From Treponema sp. (lineage in GTDB: Bacteria; Spirochaetota; Spirochaetia; Treponematales; Breznakiellaceae), in assembly GCA_031276815.1 (NCBI GenBank), contig JAISMJ010000079.1, positions 1 to 42,914 on the forward strand: a DNA stretch of 42,914 nt, in the 5' to 3' direction. The notes beneath the pieces are model-generated. The model saw only the letters and a list, made by a program, of their open reading frames with translations. It was not told the origin of the DNA and did not search any database. Of the stretch, positions 10,035-19,199 are shown piece by piece; positions within the stretch are counted from its first letter, which is position 1; each line of letters starts with the position of its first letter. Position numbers and translations under genes: made by a program.

Positions 10035-10667
10035 TCAAATAGTGTTGTTACGTACTTTATCATAATACTGTATTAATGCTTCAATAGCATTACTTTGCAA
10101 TAGAGGTATAACTTTACAAATATGTTCATCGGACCAATCCCACCATTTTATCTCCTCTAATTTTTTTATTATTTTGTCAGAAAATCTTTGTTTAATTATT
10201 TTAGCCGGTATTCCGCCACATATTGAATAATAAGGCATGTCTTTTGTTACAACCGCATTGGCGGCAATGACGCATCCGTTTCCAATAGTTACGCCCGACA
10301 TTATTTTAGAATTACTTGCTATCCAAACATCATTGCCTATTATTATATTCCCTTTTGTATGCGGATGACCTTTAATATATTTATAATTTTCTATAAATGC
10401 GTTAAAAGGATAGGTGCTTATCCAATCCGTTCTATGTTCTCCACCTAACAGTATTTCTACCCCTCCGGCTATCGAACAAAATTTCCCTATTTTTAATGTT
10501 GTTTTATCGTCCCAGTATGAAATAAGTGGAGTGCCGTATGTAAAATCGTCTATTTGTATAAAGTCTTCGTGATAATTATTCCTATGATTTTGTCTTAATC
10601 TTTCACGTAATTTCCGCAGTTCCGCTACGGCTGCGGTATTGTCCGTGTCGGGGGGGGGGGGGGGCAT
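10035..10667 (-). CDS. Hexapeptide-repeat xenobiotic-type acetyltransferase, poly-C tract after the start codon
   Basis: LbH/CatB-like repeats (IGKFCSIAGGVEILLGGEHRTDWISTYPF, IIIGNDVWIASNSKIMSGVTIGNGCVIAANAVVTKDMP, GGIPAKIIKQRF). ATG at 10667 with upstream TTGGAGG; the listed 10685 start is a TTG. Confidence 0.9.
   Translation of the reverse strand: MPPPPPDTDNTAAVAELRKLRERLRQNHRNNYHEDFIQIDDFTYGTPLISYWDDKTTLKIGKFCSIAGGVEILLGGEHRTDWISTYPFNAFIENYKYIKGHPHTKGNIIIGNDVWIASNSKIMSGVTIGNGCVIAANAVVTKDMPYYSICGGIPAKIIKQRFSDKIIKKLEEIKWWDWSDEHICKVIPLLQSNAIEALIQYYDKVRNNTI
10650..10664 (-). repeat. Mononucleotide tract, 15 x C on the coding strand
   Basis: G15 on + strand; encodes PPPPP immediately after Met. 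Confidence 0.97.
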
Positions 10668-10838
10668 TTTTTCAAATGCCTCCAAGTAAAAACAATTTTA
10701 CAATTTTTCAGAAATAAGTGTATACTGTTTATCGCTGCCTGTCAATCGGTTTTATTACAATTTTGAGGATTCGCATCTCCGAGCCTTGAATCGAACTGGA
10801 TGGGATACGTGTTGTTTCTTGACTCTTTGTGTATATTT

Positions 10839-11474
10839 TTACTCAACGCTCCGCATTTCGAGGGCAACGGCGGTTTCAAAGGACAGTTGTATCATGCGCT
10901 CAAGCGTTACGCCTATGAGAAAAACTAGTTTGCCTATGCCGTTTTTTCCCGCACGAGCCTTGTAAGCCGTTTCCGCATCTTCCCATACCTCAAAAAAGCG
11001 AGGCATGAATCCAAGCATCAACGTAATGCCCAGCGTAAAGTTGGAAATAAGGTGGGCAAGCACCGGAATGGGGGGGCGGAGACTGTCGAGAGATGCCTGC
11101 AACTCCGTCATGGCAGTAACGGTAAAGAACAGGGCGCAGCTGGCGAAGGCGGCGAAAAGACCGAGCGCAAAGCGCAACCCTTCACGAAAACCCACGTCTG
11201 AAAACCCAAGCGGTTCCCATGAGATTGAATGAAAGACGAGCATCATCAGCGCCATAAAGAAGATAAAGCGAGAACCGCGATACAAATGCCGAAGCGGGAT
11301 GTGCGCCGCAACAGAAGCCGCAGCTATAAAAACAAATGAAACTATAACGCCTGCCGGAAAAAAGACAAACGCCGCCGTAGAAATCACGAGCAAGCCCGCC
11401 AGCTTGATGCCTGCCGGCAGATGGTGGAGAAACGAATCGCCCGCTTTATATGCGTAGGGCGTCAATCCAGCCAT
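10839..11474 (-). CDS. ECF transporter T component (EcfT/BioN/CbiQ family permease)
   Basis: MAGLTPYAYKAGDSFLHHLPAGIKLAGLLVISTAAFVFFPAG..., multiple TM segments; overlaps the ECF ATPase gene. Confidence 0.85.
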   Translation of the reverse strand: MAGLTPYAYKAGDSFLHHLPAGIKLAGLLVISTAAFVFFPAGVIVSFVFIAAASVAAHIPLRHLYRGSRFIFFMALMMLVFHSISWEPLGFSDVGFREGLRFALGLFAAFASCALFFTVTAMTELQASLDSLRPPIPVLAHLISNFTLGITLMLGFMPRFFEVWEDAETAYKARAGKNGIGKLVFLIGVTLERMIQLSFETAVALEMRSVE

Positions 11475-12244
11475 GTACAATCCGCCGCACACGTGTAGGT
11501 TTTACGGGGATCGCGGACGCCGTAAGACGGAACAAGCCGATCAAGCGTCTCATCCGCCCTTCCCTGATCTCGAATCCTGCCTTTGTCGAGAATAACGAGC
11601 CTGTCCGCATAGGCAAGCGCCTTTTCCAATTCATGAGTCAGAATGATAATCGTTTTTTCTTCAGTTTTCATGTGTTTTATAATATCAAGCACTTGTACAA
11701 CGCCGTGATAATCAAGATTCGCAAAGGGTTCATCCATGATAATAGCGGAACAGCCCATCGCTAAAATGCCCGCAACCGCCAGCCGCCGCTTTTCTCCGCC
11801 GGACAACCGTCTGGGAGGATAGTCCCGTTTCTCCGTCAATCCCATGGCGGATAGGGCGGAATGTACCCGCTCCGCAATCTCGTCTTTCGGCAAACGCAGG
11901 TTTTTCGGACCAAATGCAATGTCTTCGGCAACCGTTTCTCCGACAATCTGAGAGTCCGCATCCTGAAACACCATGCCGACCGATGAACGCACATCCCGCG
12001 CCCTATCAAGCGGAATGCCGTGGAAAAACACGTCTCCGCATGACGGCTCAACCAGTCCGCAGGCTATGCGTATGAGGAGCGTCTTACCCGATCCGTTGGA
12101 ACCGGTAATAAAAAGACACTCCTCTTCGTGAATATCAAGCGTAATATCAGAAAGCGCTTTGTTCCCATTGGGAAAAACATGAGAAATACCGCGCAGTGAA
12201 AACAGCGGCGCTGACGGCGAGGCTGACCCTAGCGGAGCGTCCAT
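11462..12244 (-). CDS. ECF transporter ATPase (EcfA/CbiO/BioM family)
   Basis: Walker A GSNGSGKT, signature RRLSGGEKRRLAVAGILA, Walker B AIIMDEPFANLD. Confidence 0.93.
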   Translation of the reverse strand: MDAPLGSASPSAPLFSLRGISHVFPNGNKALSDITLDIHEEECLFITGSNGSGKTLLIRIACGLVEPSCGDVFFHGIPLDRARDVRSSVGMVFQDADSQIVGETVAEDIAFGPKNLRLPKDEIAERVHSALSAMGLTEKRDYPPRRLSGGEKRRLAVAGILAMGCSAIIMDEPFANLDYHGVVQVLDIIKHMKTEEKTIIILTHELEKALAYADRLVILDKGRIRDQGRADETLDRLVPSYGVRDPRKTYTCAADCTWLD

Positions 12245-13461
12245 TCAATACCCTTTGATCTTTTTGCCGAAAAGCATGTTTTGATAACAGCGGAGGCAGC
12301 CCGGAAACATGCCACCTTCGCTTTCGCGAATCGCTTTTCTAAAACGGTTTGCCCGATCTCCGTTGTATATTTCGGTAAACGATTGGGTCTTTATGGAACC
12401 GAGAATGTAATCAGGGTAATCCGCGCAAAAATGAACGTCTCCGTTATAGTTGATATTCGTTTGACACCAGGGGACTATGCAGTGGTTACGGACGGGCGTT
12501 TCTAAATCCGCGTAATAGGTATGCGTTTTTTCCGGATTCAGCGCTGGTACGGTAATGATGGGATGACCGTAGTCGGTGTTGTGCATTCTTTTCAAGATGG
12601 CGTGTAACTTTTCACCGTCAATATTGAGATTATAACCAGTATTATACGCGGCAAGGCAGTCAACATCCGTGTCGAGCTTTTCCTTCATATACTGTTTTTG
12701 CCGTGCGACTATGCTGTCGTTGGTGTACGTACCAAGATTAAAGATATGGACATCCAGTCCAAAGGAGCGGCTCGCTTCGGCAAGCTGATCGAGGACGAGG
12801 TAGTTCATGTTCGTAACGACCGTTACAATACCCATAATTGGGTATTGTGAATCCTGCTTCTTTTTCTCACGGTTTATAGCCTCAAAGCCTCGAACAACTC
12901 GTTGGTACCCCCCCCCCCCCCACGCATAGCGTCATTCGTCTCTTCAAAAGCGTCAAGGGATACGAAGATCGTACTCCACCGATCGCGGACTATTTGTTCC
13001 GCATATTCTTCAAGAAATGTTCCGTTGGTATTTACGCTTACATAGAGTCCCTTATCCATCATGTATTTTGCAAGCGGCATGAGGTCCGGATAGAGAAACG
13101 GCTCTCCTCCCCAAATATACGTCACCGGATGGCAGGGCGCTATCTCATCAATGATCTCTTTGTACCGTTCAAGCGGCACCAACGTCTTGACTTCTTCGGC
13201 GATACGCCCGTTTTTCATTCTGCCTTTATCGCCCCACTGACCGCACATGCGGCAGCGCAGATTACATAGCGGCGTTATATTGAAATACACAAGCGCCAGA
13301 TTCTTCATGTGATTATAGTGGTAATCGCGCTTTGGCCAAAGCCTTGTTTTACCCATTTTTGTAAAGCCATAGAGCATTTTCGCTGAAAGTTCTCTGTCTT
13401 TCTTGAAAAGCATAGGAACAACATCTATGTTTTCTTTCATAATACGGATAGTATACGGCAA
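12245..13461 (-). CDS. Radical SAM/SPASM protein, split into 12874..13461 and 12245..12835 by a G14 tract (phase-OFF in this sequence)
   Basis: N-terminal CNLRCRMC (CxxxCxxC) and GGEPFLYPD; C-terminal SPASM-like cysteines (HCIVPWCQTNINYNGDVHFCADYP...GCLRCYQ) lie in a different frame. With +1 G the frames join: ...NDAMRGGGGGYQRVVRGFEAINREKKKQDSQYPIMGIVTVVTNMNYLV.... Confidence 0.88.
12908..12921 (-). repeat. Mononucleotide tract, 14 x G on the coding strand, inside the radical SAM gene
   Basis: C14 on + strand (gttggta-C14-acgcat). Confidence 0.97.
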
Positions 13462-13940
13462 TTTTGAAATACATACAAGGGAGTCATACGCAATGCGGCG
13501 CTTTACACGCGCACTGGACGATCATAGCAAAGCCCATGTCCATGAAGCGCGTAAATTTCGTTTACGCGCATCGAAGATTTCCGTCCGATACGGCGTAAGC
13601 CATAACCTACGGCATGTATAAACGCAAATTTTCTGAAAATGGGGACGCCGTCGTCCTTTACGGCGCTAAAACAATACATTGTGTGAAAATAGAGCCGACA
13701 CACGTTTTGAGGTTTGAACTATGATACTTCATAAAGCGAGGTATGTATGTCTCTCCGCTGGACGTACGCCCTTTATGCGATTTCTCTCCGCCGCATTTGT
13801 GCGGACGCACAAACGTCATAAACACCCGAAACGTTAACCGCTGCTATTCAGGGACACAAAGAGCGAGTATGGAATGATACAAATCACCATAGAAATTACG
13901 TGTCCCTGTGCATACCTTCACTATACCTTGTACCAGTATT

Positions 13941-14936
13941 TTAAACCAATTTCTTAAATACAAACGTTTCGGAAATTCGACTTTGGGGATCGCTAGTGCA
14001 ATGATCACCATGTATTTCCAGTGGATAACAATTATTTTCACGGGCTATTTTCAAGATTTCACTTTGAGGCAGCATGTGCATTTCCATTGTAGTACAGTCA
14101 TTCATTTGAGAAATGTAATCATCAACTGAAAATGTATATCCTGCTATTTGAACCGGAACCTGAAATATTACTATCCCATCTTTTTTCAATAATTTGAAAA
14201 AAGATTCAATGAGTATTGCAATAATCGGCGGCGGATTATGTTGTAAAACGATAACCGTAAAGATAAAATCATATTTCGGCAAACGCGCAATATCTTCTAA
14301 ACGATCTATTTTCTGTACGTTTATATTTTTTATTAATAATGCGTTTATGTGTTGCCGCGCTAATTCAAGATGTCCCTGTGAAATATCCAGTCCCGTTACC
14401 TGTTCAAATATATTCGCTAATTGAATGGTTACACGTCCAACACCGCATCCATATTCCATACAGGCATTACGGTTTAATCTTTCCCACTCACCGCACCTAC
14501 GTAATGTAGCTTCTATTTGGCGCATTGTATCTTTTCCCGATGCATAAAATGTCTCAATAGCATCATTAGTAAGATTTTCTCTTAAAAACATACTATGGGT
14601 AAGTACTGACCAATAAGCTTCATCTTTCCCATAATTGCTCCAAACCGTTTCTATATGAGATACTATTTTCTGAATGTTTTCAGGTGAAGATTTGTATTCC
14701 ACGTTATAAGGTGGAAAAGCGCAATCAAATCTAAAATCATAAAATGAATTAAGACGTCCTGTTTTAAACTCTGGGCAATTCCATAGCTCATCATGAAATT
14801 GTTTAAATGTCATATTTGAGCGTAAACGTCCATCAATAACTTTCTCAGATTCCGGAAGCCTATTCAGCATAAACCGATAGCCGTCAATAATCTCTTGTTT
14901 GGTAACAGGCGCGTTTTTGTCCGGATTATTTGTCAT
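13941..14936 (-). CDS. SAM-dependent methyltransferase with N-terminal DUF4214-like segment
   Basis: ACMEYGCGVGRVTIQLANIFEQVTGLDISQGHLELARQHI (class I MTase motif I); N-terminus ITKQEIIDGYRFMLNRLPES resembles DUF4214. Confidence 0.85.
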   Translation of the reverse strand: MTNNPDKNAPVTKQEIIDGYRFMLNRLPESEKVIDGRLRSNMTFKQFHDELWNCPEFKTGRLNSFYDFRFDCAFPPYNVEYKSSPENIQKIVSHIETVWSNYGKDEAYWSVLTHSMFLRENLTNDAIETFYASGKDTMRQIEATLRRCGEWERLNRNACMEYGCGVGRVTIQLANIFEQVTGLDISQGHLELARQHINALLIKNINVQKIDRLEDIARLPKYDFIFTVIVLQHNPPPIIAILIESFFKLLKKDGIVIFQVPVQIAGYTFSVDDYISQMNDCTTMEMHMLPQSEILKIARENNCYPLEIHGDHCTSDPQSRISETFVFKKLV

Positions 14937-15141
14937 TGGTATTCTCCTTATTTGTAATATAAAGATACGAAACCCTGCTAGTTAATCTGGCTACATCTTC
15001 TGTTAATGAGATAATCCCGATATACACGCTTTCCCGCCATGTACCGCCGCCGCTATCACCGCCTCCACCGGAAATCCAGTCAATAAAAATAATCCGAATA
15101 CCAGCGTTGCGCCGGATATTCCTAAAACTGACAGTGTACAT
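14926..15141 (-). CDS. Small ORF overlapping the methyltransferase start
   Basis: GAGGAGG upstream of ATG at 15141; stop overlaps the methyltransferase start region (accaATGACAAATAA). A second frame (15003..15218) overlaps it, so coding is uncertain. Confidence 0.3.
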   Translation of the reverse strand: MYTVSFRNIRRNAGIRIIFIDWISGGGGDSGGGTWRESVYIGIISLTEDVARLTSRVSYLYITNKENTNDK

Positions 15142-15388
15142 TTTATACTCGTCCTCCTCATTATCAAAAGAGGACTACACACATTGAAACTCCGCCCAAA
15201 TACGCAGTATACTGACAATGCGTGTAGCGCACCCTCACAACCAGTCGTTCCGCCAAGAATTGAGCCGATGGTGAAGGTTCTCTTTGTTATAAATAACCGC
15301 CCATACGGGCGGGTTATGCCTGTTTCACCAGAGGTCTCTCCGAGATCCCTCGCTCTTCCTATGAAATAACCGCGCTGATAATCTCGCC

Positions 15389-15622
15389 CTAGTTCTGTAA
15401 ATGGAACTGGACAAAGAGCTTTTCCTTGTCAACAAGCGTGGATTTCAATTTGTTTTTCGCCTGCACGTCAAGCGTGGTATGGGGCGGCATTTGACATTTT
15501 TTGTAAAGCGCCGTGAAGTGAGTTCGGAGGATTTCAAGCTCTGTAATCCGCACTTCCGGCAGATTCCACACGTTGATATTCGCCTTGACACGGCAATCAG
15601 GGTACCGCTCCACTCGACACAT
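15389..15622 (-). CDS. Protein-like ORF fragment, possibly the 3' part of the preceding tract gene
   Basis: MCRVERYPDCRVKANINVWNLPEVRITELEILRTHFTALYKKCQMPPHTTLDVQAKNKLKSTLVDKEKLFVQFHLQN; frame is open upstream through the G5TG5 sequence. Confidence 0.4.
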   Translation of the reverse strand: MCRVERYPDCRVKANINVWNLPEVRITELEILRTHFTALYKKCQMPPHTTLDVQAKNKLKSTLVDKEKLFVQFHLQN

Positions 15623-15906
15623 TTCGCTTTTTGGGGAATATAATACTTCATGTAAACCCCCACCCCCACACGCCGCGTTAGCCGCTTGTATGAGGCTATA
15701 ACACCTGTATAAAACACTATAAAATGATTATAGAACACGCTACAAGGGATGTACGGACTGAAAATGCCGCGCAGCGCAGAAGATACAGCAACGCTACGAA
15801 TGTGAAAATCTATAGAAAAGAAAAGGGAATAAGGGGCATATACCGCCGCGCATAACGCGAAACGTTGCGCCGGTTTAGAGAGAATATACGGGGGGGGGGG
15901 GGGCAT
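15445..15906 (-). CDS. Orphan ORF starting with ATG + C14
   Basis: AAGGAG-8 nt-ATG followed directly by C14; the only frame of three that stays open past the tract. Product unknown. Confidence 0.4.
   Translation of the reverse strand: MPPPPPYILSKPAQRFALCAAVYAPYSLFFSIDFHIRSVAVSSALRGIFSPYIPCSVFYNHFIVFYTGVIASYKRLTRRVGVGVYMKYYIPQKAKCVEWSGTLIAVSRRISTCGICRKCGLQSLKSSELTSRRFTKNVKCRPIPRLTCRRKTN
15890..15903 (-). repeat. Mononucleotide tract, 14 x C on the coding strand
   Basis: G14 on + strand (gaatatac-G14-catgatt). Confidence 0.97.
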
Positions 15907-16119
15907 GATTACTACTCCTTATGTACTTGTAAAACATAAACGGTTTCACACTCAGAGCTTTTTGAACCGCTTGAGAGCTAGTATATCACCTTCTTACATT
16001 AAATTCAAGCCCTCCGCGCCGTCTTTTCGTGTGAGAAACGCCGCTTGTTTTCCATTATCACCAATTAAGGAATAGAAGGGAATGAGAATATTTGCTCCAC
16101 TTTGCATACGGTATTTTTC

Positions 16120-16445
16120 TTGTACCTCAAGTTAGTTTTCTTGTAACTTAAGGTATATTTTTATATCTCAAGTTATAATCTTTGTACCTCAAGTTAGTTT
16201 TCTTATAATCCACGTTATACTTTCTATAACTCAAGTATAACTTTTATAACTCGAGTTAGTTTTTTGTAACTTGAGTTATATTTTTATGTCTCAAGTTACA
16301 ATCTTTGTACCTCAAGTTAGTTTTCTTGCAACCCGCGTTATACTTTATATAACTCAGTTATATCTTTGTACTTCAAGGCATAACCCCTGCAACCCGCGTT
16401 ATAACCTTCGCAGGACAGGATATACCTCCTGTAAACCGGAGTATC
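16120..16445. repeat. Degenerate AT-rich tandem array, 20-21-bp period
   Basis: Core (CTCAAG and variants) starts at 16126, 16147, 16167, 16188, 16209, 16230, 16250, 16270, 16290, 16311, 16332, 16353, 16372, 16393; approximate unit TTGTAACTCAAGTTATATTTT. Confidence 0.85.
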
Positions 16446-17023
16446 GCGGTTATACCATGGGACATAGAGGCATGAACCAGAGCTGTGGCCGCTTCCAGCA
16501 ACTATATTGTAATTGCTATAACTCTACCCATATCCCGAAACGGGAAAAAGCAACGATAGACAAACTATCTCTGCATCCGTTGCGGACGGTATATGAGATA
16601 TCAGCGCCGCCATAGTCTTAAAAGTGATCAGAGTGTCCAAATATCGAATACACCTGAAAAAGATGCGCTATGATTGTCTTGAAATAGACAAGTTTTGGGG
16701 ACGTATGCAGGAAAAAAGCAGACAAGGTATGACGTATCTATGCGTATCATAGGGAAAGTGGGGAAATTGCGGTATATGTATGGGGAAACGAGACATGAAA
16801 GAAGCTAAAATGGCGGGGATACGAGAGCGCTAGAAAGGAATAATTGCCGTTTGAGACATCGGTTAGACAGGTATTTTGTGGCTGATTTGTTGTTTTCAAA
16901 GAACTTCAAGCGCTGGAAAGCGTTTGACATGGCTTTCTTTTTCATCGCGTATAGCTTTGTTTGAGGCTTATCCTACTTTGTGGATCGCCTCCCCTTTCCT
17001 GTACCCCGCTCCTTGCACTATTA

Positions 17024-17614
17024 TTACGCATTACCCATATCAGTATGAGACGTTTCCTGATTTTGTCTCCACAATGTCAGCGCCGTACCCATAAGCGCAT
17101 GAATGTACGGCTTTTCCCCTATATGTTCCAGTACTTCTTCAATGGGTACCAATTCCATATCAACGTACTCATCTTCATCAAGGCGTTGAGAAGGGAGCGG
17201 GGACAGTTCTTCCGCCAGAAAAAAATGAATGTGGTTGTTCATAATGGCGGGATTGGGGCTCATTTCACCGAGTTTGGCGATCTTCTTTGCGGTATACGCG
17301 GTTTCTTCTTCCAGTTCCCGGAGCGCGGCGCGATGCGCGTCTTCGTCCGCTTCAAGAACGCCGCCCGGGAATTCAAGGCTTAAGTCCTGCACGCCATGCC
17401 GCCACTGCCGCACCATAACAAAAAAACGGCGTCCGTCCTTTTCCAGAACAGGCACTACCATCGCCCAATCCGCCGCATCTAACACCATAAAAACGCTGCT
17501 GTGTTTCTCATCGGGAGAACGGCACACGCTTTCATGGATAGAAAAAACGCGGCAGGTGTACACATCCTTCCGATCTTCTTCCCGCCATGCGAGGCGGTCG
17601 TAATTATCCGGCAT
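17024..17614 (-). CDS. NUDIX hydrolase (ADP-ribose pyrophosphatase-like)
   Basis: Nudix box GGVLEADEDAHRAALRELEEETAYTAKKI. Confidence 0.92.
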   Translation of the reverse strand: MPDNYDRLAWREEDRKDVYTCRVFSIHESVCRSPDEKHSSVFMVLDAADWAMVVPVLEKDGRRFFVMVRQWRHGVQDLSLEFPGGVLEADEDAHRAALRELEEETAYTAKKIAKLGEMSPNPAIMNNHIHFFLAEELSPLPSQRLDEDEYVDMELVPIEEVLEHIGEKPYIHALMGTALTLWRQNQETSHTDMGNA

Positions 17615-19097
17615 GTTTTGCAGCGGCTTGTTCGTACATAGAGACGTATTGTTGCGCCGATTTTTCCCACGAGAAATTGAGTTTCATACCGCGAATTCGC
17701 ATCTTATCAATCTGATCGGGCCGATTATAATACGCCCAGTTTGCCCATCCGACCGTGTCGTAAATGGAACGCGGGTTCAACTGATCAAACATAAAGCCAG
17801 TGCCTTCGCCGGTATTCTGATTGAAGTTTTCGACTGTATCGGCTAGACCGCCGGTATTCCTGACAATGGGGAGGGTGCCGTACGCGAGGGAGTACATCTG
17901 GTTAAGACCGGATGGCTCATACCGGCTCGGCATGAGGAAGAAATCACTACCAGCTTCAATGAGATGACTCGCGTACTCGCTGTATTCGATTTTAGCCTTG
18001 AAATTGGAAAGGCGGGACGCAAGGCTGCGAATTTCGTTTTCGCACCATGCATCGCCGGTTCCGACAAGCACCAACTGCAACTTCATATCACGGCAGATAC
18101 TCCACGCAGAGCCGTAAGAAGGTCCGAAAAGTTCGCCTACGCCCTTTTGTTCGGTAAGGCGGGTAGCCATACCGATAACCGGTACACTGGGGTTTTGAGG
18201 CAGTCCGAATTCACGCTGAAGCGATTCTTTTGCCTTTGCCTTACCGGACTTCATGTTTTTGACACCGTACTGCATCGGAATATACGGGTCTTTTTTGGGA
18301 TTCCAGACTCGCGTGTCGATGCCGTTCAATATCCCGATATAATCGGCTGCCCGGTACCGCAGAGAACTATCCAAACGGAACCCGAATGCTTGGGTTTGAG
18401 TTTCCTGTGCATAGCGTGGTGAAACCGTGTTGAGCTTATCCGCACTGAGAATTCCCGCTTTAAGGAAATTCATCATATTCCAGTCTTCAAAACCAGCTTG
18501 ATAGAAAACATCCCAGCTAAGATCGGTAAAAGGGTAGTTTTCCTTATGGTAAATTCCCTGATACCCCAAGTTATGAATGGTCAAAATTGACGCTGTTTTT
18601 TCAAAACCGTCACGCCGTTCGCCGTATTTCAGGAAAACCGGTGCCAAAGCCGTCTGCCAATCGTGTGCATGCAGTATATCGGGATACCATTCAAGTTTTC
18701 GGCAGAGTTCAAATATAATCTTGCTGAAGAAAATAAAACGCTTTGGATTATCAGCGTAATCCGGCTCGTGCTGTTCTCCGTAAATACCGAGTTTACTACC
18801 GAAGAAATCGTTGTGATCAATAAAATAAACATGGATCGGATTCTTTTTGGACGATCCGTCCAAATCGGTTGTATAGACGGCGCTTTTTACCTCTCCATTA
18901 TTCATAGTTGTAGCAAGCGGCATTTCAAGATCGCGCAAACCGCATTTTACTACATCAACTCTGTAATACCGAGGGATGACAATACGAACTTCATGCCCCA
19001 TTTTTGCAAGAGTAAGAGCCAACGCCGAGACGGCATCGGCTAAACCGCCGGTTTTTACAAAAGGCGCCGCTTCGCTTGCGGCTATTAGAATTTTCAC
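17604..19097 (-). CDS. glgA: Glycogen synthase
   Basis: KILIAASEAAPFVKTGGLADAVSALALTLAKMGHEVRIVIPRY; LHAHDWQTALAP; PSRYEPSGLNQMYSLAYGTLPIVRNTGGLADTV. GTG start at 19097 likely. Confidence 0.96.
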   Translation of the reverse strand: MKILIAASEAAPFVKTGGLADAVSALALTLAKMGHEVRIVIPRYYRVDVVKCGLRDLEMPLATTMNNGEVKSAVYTTDLDGSSKKNPIHVYFIDHNDFFGSKLGIYGEQHEPDYADNPKRFIFFSKIIFELCRKLEWYPDILHAHDWQTALAPVFLKYGERRDGFEKTASILTIHNLGYQGIYHKENYPFTDLSWDVFYQAGFEDWNMMNFLKAGILSADKLNTVSPRYAQETQTQAFGFRLDSSLRYRAADYIGILNGIDTRVWNPKKDPYIPMQYGVKNMKSGKAKAKESLQREFGLPQNPSVPVIGMATRLTEQKGVGELFGPSYGSAWSICRDMKLQLVLVGTGDAWCENEIRSLASRLSNFKAKIEYSEYASHLIEAGSDFFLMPSRYEPSGLNQMYSLAYGTLPIVRNTGGLADTVENFNQNTGEGTGFMFDQLNPRSIYDTVGWANWAYYNRPDQIDKMRIRGMKLNFSWEKSAQQYVSMYEQAAAKHAG

Positions 19098-19199
19098 GTA
19101 ACACCTCACTTCTAAAACTTAAAACCCCATTTTAAACGTCCTGTTTTTCGTAAAAAACCTGACGCTCCGCACGACGGCGGGGGTAGTTCATTTGCAAAA

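Noticed and set aside
10770-10800. tRNA-like T-arm fragment (minus strand agttcgattcaagg)
   Set aside because: The flanking stems do not pair and no acceptor or anticodon arm is present; likely chance.
16120-16445. CRISPR array
   Set aside because: Degenerate contiguous repeats without spacers and without cas genes.
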